A stretch of 64,000 nucleotides of DNA, from the NCBI RefSeq assembly GCF_030816715.1, contig NZ_JAUSYH010000001.1, positions 2,232,001-2,296,000 of the forward strand, given 5' to 3'. The position numbers and the translations under genes are program-made. Source of the DNA: Streptomyces achromogenes. Its GTDB lineage: Bacteria > Actinomycetota > Actinomycetes > Streptomycetales > Streptomycetaceae. Below are positions 40,138-50,377 of this stretch, in pieces (position 1 is the first letter of the stretch; each line of letters starts with the position of its first letter). Under the pieces are notes generated by a model, which saw only the letters and a list, made by a program, of their open reading frames with translations, did no database searches and was not told the origin of the DNA.

Positions 40138-41318
40138 CAGACCGTGGCCTCCAGCTCGGTCTCGATCTTGGCGAGCAGCCGCTCCTCGATGTCGGCCACG
40201 CCGATCTGCTGGACCAGCTCGGCGAAGAAGCCGCGGACCACCAGGCGACGGGCCTCGTCGGCGGGGATGCCGCGGGCCATCAGGTAGAAGAGCTGCTCGT
40301 CGTCGAAGCGGCCGGTGGCCGAGGCGTGGCCGGCGCCGACGATCTCGCCGGTCTCGATCTCCAGGTTGGGCACCGAGTCGACGCGCGCGCCGTCCGTGAG
40401 GACCAGGTTGCGGTTCATCTCGTAGGTGTCGGTGCCCTCGGCCTTGGCCTCGATGAGCACGTCACCGATCCACACGGCGTGCGCGGCCTCGCCCTGGAGG
40501 GCGCCCTTGTAGACGACGTTGGACTTGCAGTGCGGCACGTTGTGGTCGACCAGCAGGCGGTGCTCCTGGTGCTGGCCGGCGTCCGTGAAGTACAGGCCGA
40601 ACAGCTCGGCCTCGGCGCCCGGGCCGGCGTACGTCACGCGCGGGTGGAGGCGGACGAGGTCGCCGCCGAAGGTCACCACGACCGACTTGAAGCTGGCGTC
40701 ACGGCCGACGAGGGCGTTGTGCTGGGCCACGTGCACGGCCTTGTCGTCCCAGTCCTGGACGGAGACGACGGTCAGCTTCGCGCCGTCCCCGAGGACGTAG
40801 TCGACGTTGGCGGCGATCACGGCGTCACCGGTGTGGTCGATGACGACGACCGCCTCGGCGAACGCGCCCAGCTCGATGACCTGGTGGCCGTAAGACACCC
40901 CGCCCTCGCCGTGCACCGCGATGCGGATCGGCTCGGTGAGGACCGTCTCCTTGGGGACGGTGACCACGCCGGCCTTCTCGAACGCCGAGTAGGCCTGGGC
41001 GGCGACCCGGTCCACCGGCGCGCCGGCCCTGCCGAGCCGCGGGTCGTCGCGGTCCACGAGTTCGACGATGACGCCCTCGGGGGCCTCGACGGCGACCTTG
41101 ACGCCCTCGCCCGTGGCGACGGCGGTGCCGTCGTGCAGGCCGCGCAGCCGCTCCAGCGGCGTGAACCGCCACTCCTCCTCGCGGCCGTGCGGGACCGGGA
41201 AGTCCGCGACGTGGAAGGACGGGGGCGCGCTCATGCGGGTGGCGACGGTCGACTCGGCGGCCACCGCGATCTGGCCGGCGGTGGTGGACCCCACCGGGAT
41301 ATTCGTAGCCTCAGCCAT
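40137..41318 (-). CDS. sufD: SufD scaffold subunit
   Basis: 393 residues, parallel beta-helix core with the C-terminal LMARGIPADEAR and the SufBD motif GAGHASATGRFDDEQLFYL. It forms the SufBC2D scaffold with SufB and SufC. A 62-base gap separates it from sufB. The first residues vary from other SufD proteins, but ATG with a plausible start is clear. Confidence 0.93.
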   Translation of the reverse strand: MAEATNIPVGSTTAGQIAVAAESTVATRMSAPPSFHVADFPVPHGREEEWRFTPLERLRGLHDGTAVATGEGVKVAVEAPEGVIVELVDRDDPRLGRAGAPVDRVAAQAYSAFEKAGVVTVPKETVLTEPIRIAVHGEGGVSYGHQVIELGAFAEAVVVIDHTGDAVIAANVDYVLGDGAKLTVVSVQDWDDKAVHVAQHNALVGRDASFKSVVVTFGGDLVRLHPRVTYAGPGAEAELFGLYFTDAGQHQEHRLLVDHNVPHCKSNVVYKGALQGEAAHAVWIGDVLIEAKAEGTDTYEMNRNLVLTDGARVDSVPNLEIETGEIVGAGHASATGRFDDEQLFYLMARGIPADEARRLVVRGFFAELVQQIGVADIEERLLAKIETELEATV

Positions 41319-41380
41319 GGCTGTCGGTCTGCTCTCTTTCCTGCGTCAGATTTCGCTAGCTGGTGGTGGAGGGCGGGGTC

Positions 41381-42802
41381 TTAACCGACCGCGCCTTCCA
41401 TCTGCAGCTCGATCAGCCGGTTGAGCTCGAGGGCGTACTCCATGGGCAGCTCCTTCGCGATGGGCTCGACGAAGCCGCGCACGATCATCGCCATCGCCTC
41501 GAACTCGGTCATGCCACGGCTCATCAGGTAGAAGAGCTGGTCGTCGCTGACCTTGGAGACGGTGGCCTCGTGGCCCATGGACACGTCGTCCTCGCGGACG
41601 TCCACGTAGGGATATGTGTCGGAGCGCGAGATGGTGTCGACGAGCAGCGCGTCGCACAGCACGTTCGACTTGGAGCCGTGGGCGCCCTCGCCGATCTCGA
41701 CGAGACCGCGGTAGGAGGTGCGGCCGCCACCGCGCGCCACCGACTTGGAGACGATGTTGGACGAGGTGTTCGGCGCCATGTGGACCATCTTGGAGCCGGC
41801 GTCCTGGTGCTGGCCCTCGCCCGCGAAGGCGATGGAGAGGGTCTCGCCCTTGGCGTGCTCGCCCATGAGGTAGACGGCCGGGTACTTCATCGTCACCTTG
41901 GAGCCGATGTTGCCGTCGATCCACTCCATGGTCGCGCCCTCGTACGCCACGGCGCGCTTGGTGACCAGGTTGTAGACGTTGTTCGACCAGTTCTGGATGG
42001 TCGTGTAGCGGCAGCGGGCGTTCTTCTTGACGATGATCTCGACCACGGCGCTGTGCAGCGAGTCCGACTTGTAGATCGGGGCCGTGCACCCCTCGACGTA
42101 GTGCACGTAGGCGCCCTCGTCGACGATGATCAGGGTCCGCTCGAACTGGCCCATGTTCTCCGTGTTGATACGGAAGTAGGCCTGGAGCGGGATCTCCACG
42201 TGCACGCCCTTCGGCACGTAGATGAAGGAGCCGCCGGACCACACCGCGGTGTTCAGCGACGCGAACTTGTTGTCGCCGACCGGGATGACCGTGCCGAAGT
42301 ACTCCTTGAAGAGCTCCGGGTGCTCCTTGAGCGCGGTGTCGGTGTCGAGGAAGATGACGCCCTGCTCCTCCAGGTCCTCACGGATCTGGTGGTAGACGAC
42401 CTCGGACTCGTACTGGGCCGCGACGCCCGCGACGAGGCGCTGCTTCTCCGCCTCGGGGATGCCGAGCTTGTCGTACGTGTTCTTGATGTCCTCGGGCAGG
42501 TCCTCCCAGGACTCCGCCTGCTTCTCCGTGGATCGCACGAAGTACTTGATGTTGTCGAAGTCGATGCCCGACAGGTCCGAGCCCCAGTTCGGCATGGGCT
42601 TCTTCTCGAAGAGCCTGAGGCCCTTGAGGCGGAGCTTCGTCATCCACTCGGGCTCGGACTTCTTCCCGGAGATGTCCCGGACGACGTCCTCGTTGATGCC
42701 GCGCTTCGCAGAGGCGCCGGCCGTGTCGGAGTCGGCCCAGCCGTATTCGTACTTGCCCAGACCCTCGAGTTCGGGGTGGGCAGTCTCCGTGGGGAGCGTC
42801 AT
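41381..42802 (-). CDS. sufB: SufB scaffold subunit
   Basis: 473 residues, the most conserved Suf protein. Key segments are [36 protein letters not shown] (Cys on the scaffold) and [13 protein letters not shown]. It holds the nascent cluster with SufD. The ATG overlaps the SufR stop by four bases, so the scaffold is translationally coupled to its own regulator. Confidence 0.96.
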   Translation of the reverse strand: MTLPTETAHPELEGLGKYEYGWADSDTAGASAKRGINEDVVRDISGKKSEPEWMTKLRLKGLRLFEKKPMPNWGSDLSGIDFDNIKYFVRSTEKQAESWEDLPEDIKNTYDKLGIPEAEKQRLVAGVAAQYESEVVYHQIREDLEEQGVIFLDTDTALKEHPELFKEYFGTVIPVGDNKFASLNTAVWSGGSFIYVPKGVHVEIPLQAYFRINTENMGQFERTLIIVDEGAYVHYVEGCTAPIYKSDSLHSAVVEIIVKKNARCRYTTIQNWSNNVYNLVTKRAVAYEGATMEWIDGNIGSKVTMKYPAVYLMGEHAKGETLSIAFAGEGQHQDAGSKMVHMAPNTSSNIVSKSVARGGGRTSYRGLVEIGEGAHGSKSNVLCDALLVDTISRSDTYPYVDVREDDVSMGHEATVSKVSDDQLFYLMSRGMTEFEAMAMIVRGFVEPIAKELPMEYALELNRLIELQMEGAVG

Positions 42803-43542
42803 GCGGGGTTCCTCCCGGCCGTGCTTGCGGATGCGTTCTGGGTGGCTGTGGAAATTCTGGGGATGAACGTCGTGCAGACGCCGTCGCCGTGCGCGATGGT
42901 CGCCAGCCGCTGGACGTGCGTCCCGAGCAGCTGGGAGAAGATCTCGGTCTCCGCATCGCAGAGCTGCGGGAACTTCTCCGCGACATGGGCGACGGGGCAG
43001 TGGTGCTGGCACAGCTGCTCGCCGACCGGTGCGCTGCGCGCCGTAGCAGCGTACCCGTCCGCGCTCAGGGCCTTGGCCAGGGCTTCGGTGCGCTCTTCCG
43101 GGGCGGCCGCCTCGATCGCCCGACGGTATCCGGCGGCCTGCTCGGCGATCCTCGCGCGGGCGAACGCGACCACGGCCTCGTCCCCGCCGAGGCGCTCCTG
43201 TATCCAGCGCAGGGCGTCCGCGGCGAGCTTGTCGTAGGACTGGTCGAAGGCGTCCCGGCCGCAGTCGGTGAGGGCGAAGACCTTGGCCGGACGGCCGCGG
43301 GTGCGCGCGCCGTACACGCGCTGCTCACGGGGCTGCACGACATCGTCGGCGACCAGGGCGTCGAGGTGCCGGCGCACGGCGGCCTGCGTGAGGCCCAGCC
43401 GGCCGGCCAGCTCGGCGACGGTGGAGGGCCCGTGGTCCAGGACGGACCGCGCGACCCGGTTGCGCGTCGAGCGCTCTCCGGTCGCGAGCTCCTCCTGCGG
43501 GGTCCCCGTGCGGGTCTCCCGAGCCTCGCCGACGTTTTTCAC
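42799..43542 (-). CDS. sufR: SufR Fe-S-sensing repressor of the suf operon
   Basis: 247 residues from the GTG giving MKNVGEAR. The winged helix is at about 30-85 ([21 protein letters not shown]). The C-terminal cysteines Cys178, Cys182, Cys195 and Cys223 ([20 protein letters not shown]) supply the cluster ligands. With a cluster bound it should repress suf; loss of cluster relieves it. Its start codon touches a CAAC-N6-GTTG dyad, the known SufR consensus in cyanobacteria, so the mRNA is probably leaderless or nearly so. First gene of the operon; coupled to sufB. Confidence 0.92.
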   Translation of the reverse strand: MKNVGEARETRTGTPQEELATGERSTRNRVARSVLDHGPSTVAELAGRLGLTQAAVRRHLDALVADDVVQPREQRVYGARTRGRPAKVFALTDCGRDAFDQSYDKLAADALRWIQERLGGDEAVVAFARARIAEQAAGYRRAIEAAAPEERTEALAKALSADGYAATARSAPVGEQLCQHHCPVAHVAEKFPQLCDAETEIFSQLLGTHVQRLATIAHGDGVCTTFIPRISTATQNASASTAGRNPA

Positions 43543-43555
43543 AACGCCATTGTTG
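43542..43555. promoter_or_regulatory. SufR operator CAAC-N6-GTTG
   Basis: Exact match to the CAAC-N6-GTTG form described for cyanobacterial SufR, located at the start codon of sufR, where binding would cover the transcription start. Confidence 0.72.
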
Positions 43556-43614
43556 CGTAATTCCTCAGGGGCAGGCAAGCCACGCTTGATCCACCCGGCG
43601 GTGCCCTGCATCAC

Positions 43615-43628
43615 TTAGGCATACCTAA
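43615..43628. promoter_or_regulatory. Iron-box-like dyad TTAGG-CATA-CCTAA
   Basis: Perfect palindrome whose arms match the ends of the DtxR/DmdR iron box, but the centre is five bases shorter than the usual 19-base site. It sits 73-86 bases before sufR and 98 bases before the AAC(3)-like gene, so it could bring iron control to either. Confidence 0.45.
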
Positions 43629-43725
43629 TCTGACCTGGAGAAACGATCTTTGATCGACCGGCGGCGCCCGGCCCGGCGGACAAACGGCTGGCCGGCGCGG
43701 CCGTCTTCCAGGAGACTGCGCGACC

Positions 43726-44523
43726 ATGCCCACACCTGCTCCCACCGGCCCACTCGTCACCCGAAGCACCCTCGCTGCGGACCTCGGCGCGCTCGGTGTC
43801 GAATCCGGAGAAATCCTCCTGGTCCACTCCTCTCTCAGCGCCCTCGGCTGGGTGTGCGGGGGCGCCGTCGCGGTCGTGCACGGGCTGCTGGACGCGCTCG
43901 GTCCGGACGGCACGCTCGTCGTCCCGGCCCACAGCGGGCAGCTGTCCGATCCGGCGGCGTGGAGCGATCCTCCGGTGCCCGAGCCGTGGTGGGAGACCAT
44001 CCGGGCGGCGATGCCCGTCTACGACCCCCTCATCACCCCCACCCGCGGCGTCGGCGTGATCCCGGAGACGGTCCGCACCTGGCCGGGCGCCCGGCGCAGC
44101 GCGCATCCGCACGCCTCGTTCGCGGCGCTCGGGGCACGGGCCGCCGAGATCGTCCACGGGCACGCGCCCGACTGCCGGCTGGGCGAGCGCAGCCCGCTGG
44201 CCCGCCTGGAGCAGGAGGGCGCGCGGGTGCTCATGCTCGGCACGGGCTACGGCGCCTGCACAAGCTTCCACCTCGCCGAATACCGCATACCGGCTCCGCT
44301 GGTGCGGGTGGGACGGCCCGGTCCGGACGGCTGGACGGAGGTCACCGAGGTGTCGATCAGCGCCGCCCGTTTCGACGAGCTCGGCCACGACTTCGAACGG
44401 GACCGACCCGTCGTGCGGGGCACGGCCGGGGCGGCCGACGCCCGGCTCTTCCCGGTCGCGGACTCGGTGGCGTACGCGCAGCGGTGGCTGCCCCTGCACC
44501 GCTCCCGCGAGGACGAGTGCTGA
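43726..44523 (+). CDS. AAC(3)-family aminoglycoside N-acetyltransferase-like protein
   Basis: 265 residues. Family motifs are [11 protein letters not shown] at 31-41, [18 protein letters not shown] near 104-121, [12 protein letters not shown] and [11 protein letters not shown]. These contain the residues of the AAC(3) acetyl-CoA fold. Real aminoglycoside resistance cannot be concluded; many chromosomal Streptomyces members have unknown substrates. AGGAG precedes the ATG. It is divergent from sufR, with an iron-box-like dyad between them. Confidence 0.85.
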   Translation: MPTPAPTGPLVTRSTLAADLGALGVESGEILLVHSSLSALGWVCGGAVAVVHGLLDALGPDGTLVVPAHSGQLSDPAAWSDPPVPEPWWETIRAAMPVYDPLITPTRGVGVIPETVRTWPGARRSAHPHASFAALGARAAEIVHGHAPDCRLGERSPLARLEQEGARVLMLGTGYGACTSFHLAEYRIPAPLVRVGRPGPDGWTEVTEVSISAARFDELGHDFERDRPVVRGTAGAADARLFPVADSVAYAQRWLPLHRSREDEC

Positions 44524-44621
44524 GCGCCCCCGCGGGCCGGACCCCGCCGGGTGCGCGGCGTCCGGCCGGTGCCCCTACCCGGCGGTCCGGCTTTCGGACC
44601 GCGAACCTAGACTCTTGAGCC

Positions 44622-45545
44622 ATGCGAAGTGAGCCTGTCGTCCGGGTCCAGGCCCTGGTGAAGCGGTACGGGGCGAAGACCGCGGTGAACGGCCTCGATC
44701 TGACGGCCCGGGCAGGCGTCACCGCCGTCCTCGGACCCAACGGCGCCGGCAAGACGACCACGGTCGAGACCTGCGAGGGGTACCGCAGGCCGGACTCCGG
44801 CACGGTGCGCGTCCTCGGCCTCGACCCGGTGGGCCAGGCCGCGGAGCTGCGTCCCCGGATCGGCGTGATGCTGCAGTCGGGGGGCGTGTACTCGGGTGCG
44901 CGGGCCGACGAGATGCTCCGCCACGTGGCGAAGCTGCACGCGCATCCGCTGGACGTCGACGCCCTCGTCGAGCGCCTCGGTCTCGGCTCGTGCGGCCGTA
45001 CGAGCTACCGCCGGCTCTCCGGCGGCCAGCAGCAGCGCCTCGCGCTCGCGATGGCCGTCGTCGGCCGCCCGGAACTGGTCTTCCTGGACGAGCCGACGGC
45101 CGGCCTCGACCCGCAGGCCCGGCGCGCCACCTGGGATCTCGTGCGGGACCTGCGCGCGGACGGCGTCTCGGTCATCCTGACCACCCACCACATGGACGAG
45201 GCCGAGCAGCTCGCCGACGACGTGGCGATCATCGACGCCGGCACGGTGATCGCGCAGGGCTCCCCCGAGGAGCTGTGCCGCGGCGGCGCCGAGAACACCC
45301 TGCGCTTCACCGGCCGCCCCGGGCTCGACGTCGGCTCGCTGCTGAAGGCCCTGCCGGCCGACAGCTCCGCCGCCGAGCTGACCCCGGGCTCCTACCGGAT
45401 CATGGGCAAGGTCGACCCTCAGCTGCTCGCCACGGTCACCTCGTGGTGCGCGCAGCACGGGGTGATGCCGGACCGGATCTCGGTGGAACGCCACACTCTG
45501 GAGGACGTCTTCCTCGAACTGACCGGCAAGGAGCTGCGCTCGTGA
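44622..45545 (+). CDS. ABC-2 type transporter, ATP-binding subunit
   Basis: 307 residues. Walker A is LGPNGAGKTT, the signature LSGGQQQR and Walker B LVFLDEPTAGLD, with the H-loop in TTHHMDEAE. The C-terminal extension is typical of DrrA-like exporters. It pairs with the permease that follows by a four-base overlap. In Streptomyces this pair precedes ctaA and may be needed near cytochrome oxidase assembly, but drug or lipid export is equally possible. Confidence 0.92.
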   Translation: MRSEPVVRVQALVKRYGAKTAVNGLDLTARAGVTAVLGPNGAGKTTTVETCEGYRRPDSGTVRVLGLDPVGQAAELRPRIGVMLQSGGVYSGARADEMLRHVAKLHAHPLDVDALVERLGLGSCGRTSYRRLSGGQQQRLALAMAVVGRPELVFLDEPTAGLDPQARRATWDLVRDLRADGVSVILTTHHMDEAEQLADDVAIIDAGTVIAQGSPEELCRGGAENTLRFTGRPGLDVGSLLKALPADSSAAELTPGSYRIMGKVDPQLLATVTSWCAQHGVMPDRISVERHTLEDVFLELTGKELRS

Positions 45546-46312
45546 CCGCCACCGGCACCTACACCCCGCGGCCCGGCGCGGCCCCGCTCCCCCGCATGAT
45601 CGCGGCCCAGGCGGCGCTGGAGACGAGGATGCTGCTGCGCAACGGCGAGCAGCTGCTGCTCACCGTGGTGATCCCGACCCTCCTGCTGGTGCTGTTCAGC
45701 ACGGTGGACGTGGTCGACACCGGCGCGGGCGAGGCGGTGGACTTCCTCACCCCCGGCATTCTCGCGCTGGCCGTGATGTCGACGGCCTTCACCGGTCAGG
45801 CCATCGCGACCGGGTTCGAGCGCCGCTACGGGGTGCTGAAGCGGCTCGCCTCCTCCCCGCTGCCGCGCTGGGGCCTGATGACGGCGAAGACGCTGTCGGT
45901 ACTGGTCACGGAGATCCTCCAGGTGATCCTGCTGACGGGGATCGCCTTCGCGCTGGGCTGGGACCCGCACGGCAGTCCGGCGGCCGTCCTGCTGCTGCTG
46001 GTCGCCGGCACGGCCGCCTTCTCCGGCCTCGGCCTGCTGATGGCGGGCACCCTCAAGGCGGAGGCGACGCTGGCCGCGGCCAACCTGGTGTTCCTGCTGC
46101 TGCTGGTGGGCGGCGGGGTGATCGTGCCGCTCGACAAGTTCCCGTCCGGTGTCCAGGACGTGCTCGGCCTGCTGCCCGTCACCGCGCTCTCCGACGGCCT
46201 GCGGGACGTGCTCCGGCACGGCGCGGGAATGCCCTGGGGCGACCTGGCGATCCTGGCGGTCTGGGCCGTCGTGGGCCTCACGGCGGCCGGCCGGTTCTTC
46301 CGCTGGGAATAA
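45542..46312 (+). CDS. ABC-2 type transporter permease
   Basis: 256 residues from a GTG overlapping the ATPase stop (GTGA). Six hydrophobic segments of the ABC-2 membrane family, with MLLRNGEQLLLTVVIPTLLL and FERRYGVLKRLASSPLPR motifs. It forms the membrane channel with the ATPase upstream; substrate unknown. The heme A synthase gene begins 55 bases after its stop. Confidence 0.9.
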   Translation: MTATGTYTPRPGAAPLPRMIAAQAALETRMLLRNGEQLLLTVVIPTLLLVLFSTVDVVDTGAGEAVDFLTPGILALAVMSTAFTGQAIATGFERRYGVLKRLASSPLPRWGLMTAKTLSVLVTEILQVILLTGIAFALGWDPHGSPAAVLLLLVAGTAAFSGLGLLMAGTLKAEATLAAANLVFLLLLVGGGVIVPLDKFPSGVQDVLGLLPVTALSDGLRDVLRHGAGMPWGDLAILAVWAVVGLTAAGRFFRWE

Positions 46313-46367
46313 GGGCGCCCGGCCACCGGGGACCCTCGTGAAAGCGTGCACAAGCAGCCCGCTTACG

Positions 46368-47378
46368 ATGGGACGCGTGCTGAACGTGACCCGTGCCGAC
46401 GCCGTAGCCGCCGTGCGCAACCCCCTCGCCTTCATCGCCGCGCGCTGGACCCCCGCTCCCCGGACGGTTCGGCGGGCGGCTCTCTTCGCGCTCGTGATGT
46501 CGGTGGTGATCGTGGTCACCGGTGGCGCCGTCCGCCTCACGGGCTCCGGCCTCGGCTGCCCGACCTGGCCCAAGTGCACCGACGACTCGCTCACCGCGAC
46601 GAGCGCGATGGGCTTCCACGGCGCCATCGAGTTCGGCAACCGCATGCTGACGTACGTGCTGTGCGCGGCCGTCGGCTGGGCGATCATCGCCGCGCGCTCG
46701 GAGAAGCCGCACCGCCGGAGCCTGACCCGGCTGGGCTGGGCGCAGTTCTGGCTGGTGATGAGCAACGCGGTCCTCGGCGGGATCGTCGTGCTCGTCGGGC
46801 TCAACCCGTACACGGTCGCGGCGCACTTCCTGGCCGCCTCGGCGCTGATCGCGGTCGCCGCGGTGATGTGGCAGCGCACCAGGGAGGGCGACGGGGAGCC
46901 CCGCGCACTGGTCGGCAGGCCCGTGCAGCAGCTGGTGTGGTTCCTGGTCCTCGCCTCGACGCTGCTGATCGCCGTCGGCACGGTCGTCACCGGCGCGGGA
47001 CCGCACGCCGGCGACTCCAGCGAGGTCGAGCGGATGCCCCTGGACTGGGAGACGGTGGCCAAGCTGCACGCCGTCCTCGCCTGGATCGTGGTGACGCTGA
47101 CGTTCGCCCTGTGGTTCATCCTCAAGGCGGTGGACGCCCCGAAGAGCCCGCTGGACCGTACCCGGGACCTGTTCCTGGTGCTGCTCTCCCAGGGCGTCAT
47201 CGGCTACGTCCAGTACTTCACCGACCTGCCCGAGATCCTGGTCGCCCTGCACATGCTCGGATCGTGCCTGGTGTGGATCGCCGTCCTGCGCGTGCCCCTG
47301 GCGCTGCGCGAACGCGCCGGAACGCCGACCGCCCTGCCGCACCCGGCACCGGAGGCGACGGCCGGCACCCGCGTCTGA
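46368..47378 (+). CDS. ctaA: Heme A synthase (Cox15/CtaA)
   Basis: 336 residues with about eight transmembrane helices. Heme ligands and family motifs are present: GGAVRLTGSGLGCPTWPKC, FHGAIEFGNRMLTY, and the later GTVVTGAGPHAGDS with KLHAVLAW. It oxidises heme O to heme A for cytochrome aa3 oxidase. Start is uncertain: ATG (MGRVLNVT) or the GTG nine bases on, which would follow TACGAT (a -10) by seven bases and be leaderless. Confidence 0.93.
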   Translation: MGRVLNVTRADAVAAVRNPLAFIAARWTPAPRTVRRAALFALVMSVVIVVTGGAVRLTGSGLGCPTWPKCTDDSLTATSAMGFHGAIEFGNRMLTYVLCAAVGWAIIAARSEKPHRRSLTRLGWAQFWLVMSNAVLGGIVVLVGLNPYTVAAHFLAASALIAVAAVMWQRTREGDGEPRALVGRPVQQLVWFLVLASTLLIAVGTVVTGAGPHAGDSSEVERMPLDWETVAKLHAVLAWIVVTLTFALWFILKAVDAPKSPLDRTRDLFLVLLSQGVIGYVQYFTDLPEILVALHMLGSCLVWIAVLRVPLALRERAGTPTALPHPAPEATAGTRV

Positions 47379-47420
47379 TTCGCGCGCGCCCGGGCCGGGC
47401 CGTCCGGCCGTACCCGCGTC

Positions 47421-48527
47421 TCAGCCCAGCCCGTACACCCGGCGGGCGTTGCCCGACGCGATCAGTCCCGCCACCCGCTGCGCGTCCGTCGGCGACCACG
47501 CGCCCTCCGCGACCCAGCCGCCCAGCACCCGCGCCAGTGCCTCCCGGAACAGCCGGGCCCCGACCACGTGCAGCTCGGGCAGCCCGTGTGCGCCGGTGGA
47601 GAAGAGGATCTTCCCGAAGGGCGCCAGCTCGAGGATCTCCGCGAGGACGGTCGCCGCGCGGGCGCCGGTCCTGACGAGGGCCGCGCCGGAGTCGGCGTAC
47701 ACGTGCGGGAAGACACCCGCGAGGTGGGCGGCGTGCCGGTGGTAGGGGTAGCCGTGCAGCAGGACGAGGTCGGTGCCGAAGCCGGCCGTGGCGCGGACGA
47801 AGTCGGTGAGCAGGGCGGGGTCGGTGCGGTCGATCCGCGCGCCCGGCGCACCGAGGCCCGCGTGCAGCTGCAACGGGAGCTCCGAGGCGACGGCGCTCCA
47901 CAGCAGGTGCCGCAGCAGCACCGGGTCGCTCAGCTCGCCGCCGGCCCTGCGCCCGGCCAGCCAGCGGCCCGCCGCACCCCGCACCTCCCCCGGCCCGGGC
48001 GGTTCGGGCGCCAGCGCGAGGCCGTGCCGCACGCCCGCGACGGAGGTGAAGGCCACGGCGTTCGCGGCGGCCCCGTGGACCGCCTCGGCGAGGTTCGCGA
48101 GAAACGACTCGACGCTGCCGGAGGTGTCGGCGACCTGCTCGGCGAGGAGTTCCAGACGCACGATCTCGCGGGCCTCGGCGTCGCCCGTGGAGGCCAGCTC
48201 GCCCGGTCCGGTGAGATCGCCGGGCAGGCCCGTGTCGACCAGGTACGTCGTGATGCCGCTGCCGCGCAGCAGCCGGCGGCCCGCCTCCAGTACGCCGAGT
48301 TCACGGCGCCGGGCGAGATAGCGGGCGGGCGGCGCGTGCGGTTCCAGACCGAGCAGCGGGGGGCACCAGCGGCGTACCGCGAACCCCGTCTGCGTGTCGA
48401 ACAGCGTCGTGCCGGGGGCCGGCGGGCCCGAGGTCAGGGCCAGCTGGGCCTCGAACGTGCCGAGACCCAGCTCCGTACGCAGGACGCCGTGGCAGTACTG
48501 GTCCACCAAGGACGGCGTTTCGATCAT
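47421..48527 (-). CDS. Amidohydrolase-family protein
   Basis: 368 residues. Amidohydrolase-type metal or substrate segments are visible: VDQYCHG near the N-terminus, LQLHAGLG in the middle, LVLLHGYPYHRHAAHLAG and HVYADSG. It resembles the hydrolase domain joined to glutamine synthetase in FluG-type proteins, here alone. The substrate is unknown. Only this part of a much longer open frame is a real gene; the start ATG (MIETPSL) precedes the conserved beginning. It converges on heme A synthase across 42 bases. Confidence 0.78.
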   Translation of the reverse strand: MIETPSLVDQYCHGVLRTELGLGTFEAQLALTSGPPAPGTTLFDTQTGFAVRRWCPPLLGLEPHAPPARYLARRRELGVLEAGRRLLRGSGITTYLVDTGLPGDLTGPGELASTGDAEAREIVRLELLAEQVADTSGSVESFLANLAEAVHGAAANAVAFTSVAGVRHGLALAPEPPGPGEVRGAAGRWLAGRRAGGELSDPVLLRHLLWSAVASELPLQLHAGLGAPGARIDRTDPALLTDFVRATAGFGTDLVLLHGYPYHRHAAHLAGVFPHVYADSGAALVRTGARAATVLAEILELAPFGKILFSTGAHGLPELHVVGARLFREALARVLGGWVAEGAWSPTDAQRVAGLIASGNARRVYGLG

Positions 48528-48630
48528 CCGGACTCCCCGGGAGATGGACCACGTCGCTTGCACGTCGCTTCTACGGGTCCTAACGGGTGACCGGGGCCTC
48601 AGGTGTTGGTGCTGGCCGACCGTTCGCCGC

Positions 48631-48987
48631 TCAGCCGTTCTTCGGACCGCCGACCTGGATGCCCGCCATCCGCGTCCACTCGTAGGGGCCGGTCCGCACC
48701 TTCGCCGCGAACTCGCCGTCGAAGGCCTCGTGGACGGTGATGCCGGCCTTCCCGACGGCCTGCTCGGCGACGGCGACCGAGGGGGCCACCAGGTCGCCCC
48801 AGCCGCCGTCCTCGCCGACCAGGACGATCCGGGCGCCGCGCTCGCCGAGGTGCGCGACCTGGCCCTCGGCTCCGCCGTGCTCCTTGGCGAAGGCGCTGAT
48901 CCGCCGGGCCAGCCGTGCGGCCGCGCGCTCGGACTTCGCGGCCTGCTTGGCGTCGGCTGTCTCGTCAACCTGCTTGGTGTCTGCCAT
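48631..48987 (-). CDS. Small conserved protein, unknown function
   Basis: 118 residues. A charged helical N-terminus (KQAAKSERAAARLARRISAFAKEHGG) is followed by a compact beta-rich part (IVLVGEDGGWGDLVAP). No family recognised. Single gene between the amidohydrolase and ctaB, both in the same direction. Confidence 0.7.
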   Translation of the reverse strand: MADTKQVDETADAKQAAKSERAAARLARRISAFAKEHGGAEGQVAHLGERGARIVLVGEDGGWGDLVAPSVAVAEQAVGKAGITVHEAFDGEFAAKVRTGPYEWTRMAGIQVGGPKNG

Positions 48988-49069
48988 GGCCAGGATGCTA
49001 CCGACGGGTAGATCGAACGGCGACGGCCGGGGTGCGTGGCGTCCACCACGCACCCCGGCCGTCGGGAGC

Positions 49070-50017
49070 TCAGCGCAGGAAGGGGTCCACCGCGACCGCC
49101 ACGAAGAGCAGCGACACATAGGTGATGGACCAGTGGAACAGCCGCATCTCCTTCAGCTTGCCGCCCGTGACCTCGGCCTTCGCCCGGTTCTGCAGTCCGT
49201 GCGCCTCCCACAGCCACCAGCCGCCCGCCGTCAGCGCGACCGCCGTGTAGAACCAGCCGGTGTAGCCCAGCGGCTGCAGCAGGAGCGAGACGCCGACCAT
49301 CACCCAGCTGTAGAGGACGATCTGCTTGGCGACGGTCTTGTTGGAGGCGACGACCGGCAGCATCGGCACGCCGACGCGCGCGTAGTCGTCCTTGACCTTC
49401 ATGGACAGCGGCCAGTAGTGCGGCGGCGTCCAGAAGAACATGACGAGGAAGAGGACGACCGGTGCCCAGGACACCGAGTTCGTCACGGCCGACCAGCCGA
49501 TCAGGACCGGCATGCAGCCTGCGATGCCGCCCCACACGATGTTCTGCGAGGTGCGCCGCTTGAGGATCATCGTGTAGACGACGACGTAGAAGAGGAGCGC
49601 GCCGAGGGCGAGCCAGGCCGACAGCCAGTTGACCGTGAGCCCGAACAGCAGGGTCGAGACCACCGCGAGGGTGATTCCGAAGGCGAGGCATTCACGCGGG
49701 CTGACCATCCCGGTGACCAGCGGCCGCTGCGAGGTGCGGTCCATCAGGGCGTCGATGTCGCGGTCGATGTACATGTTCAGCGCGTTGGCGCCGCCGGCGG
49801 ACAGATATCCGCCCAGGCAGGTCAGCACCACCAGGCCGAGGTCGGGAACGCCCTGCTGCGCCAGGAACATCACCGGGACGGTGGTGATCAGCAGCAGTTC
49901 GATGATCCGCGGCTTGGTCAGCGCCACGAACGCCTTGACCCGGGCCCCGACCGGCCGCCGGCTCGGGCTCTGGCTCGCCCCGACAATCCCCACTGGACGG
50001 GATTCAACGGCCGTCAC
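49070..50017 (-). CDS. ctaB: Heme O synthase (protoheme IX farnesyltransferase)
   Basis: 315 residues from GTG (VTAVESRP) preceded by AGGGG; in-frame GTG and ATG starts exist 6 and 90 bases earlier. UbiA-family motifs are [31 protein letters not shown] (first Asp-rich) and [12 protein letters not shown] with [15 protein letters not shown] (second region). It adds farnesyl to heme B, giving heme O for heme A synthase. Divergent from transketolase across 360 bases. Confidence 0.94.
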   Translation of the reverse strand: MTAVESRPVGIVGASQSPSRRPVGARVKAFVALTKPRIIELLLITTVPVMFLAQQGVPDLGLVVLTCLGGYLSAGGANALNMYIDRDIDALMDRTSQRPLVTGMVSPRECLAFGITLAVVSTLLFGLTVNWLSAWLALGALLFYVVVYTMILKRRTSQNIVWGGIAGCMPVLIGWSAVTNSVSWAPVVLFLVMFFWTPPHYWPLSMKVKDDYARVGVPMLPVVASNKTVAKQIVLYSWVMVGVSLLLQPLGYTGWFYTAVALTAGGWWLWEAHGLQNRAKAEVTGGKLKEMRLFHWSITYVSLLFVAVAVDPFLR

Positions 50018-50377
50018 GCACACCCCTGACAGAGACTCCCAGCGAGCTCCCCACGTGAATACGGGGTAAAGGCTCGCGCGTACCACGCCACTGTAGACGT
50101 TGCCCATACCCCGATATTCGCGGGGGTGGGGTCGTGTTGGACGGGGCCCGCGGAAGAGCCGGAACGCACTCTGTTGAGCACTCGTACGAGCGGGTCCGTA
50201 TTCACTTGCTGAACAGGAAACTCGCCGGTCGGCGGGCGGATCGCGAAGCTACCCGGCAGTCTGGAATGACTCGAAAAAATGCACGTTCTGACGGGGGTAG
50301 GCTCGACAACGGCCGGTGGGCGCCGCGTGCACCGGTATTCGACATGTGTGACATGTGGAGAGGAGCCCTGACCCAGG
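50018..50377. other. Divergent control region between ctaB and tkt
   Basis: No gene. It holds a tkt-side -10 candidate TAGGCT (50298-50303) without a clear -35, and the dyad ACATGT-GTG-ACATGT (50342-50356) just before the ribosome site AGGAG. The region looks like normal promoter DNA with a candidate operator. Confidence 0.5.

Noticed and set aside
43726..44523. Acquired antibiotic-resistance gene
   Set aside because: Base composition and context match the core chromosome; no mobile element or flanking repeat is present.
47421..49691. A 756-residue fusion ending in the amidohydrolase
   Set aside because: Only the last 368 residues match a protein family; the upstream part is antisense or out of frame with the small gene and ctaB.
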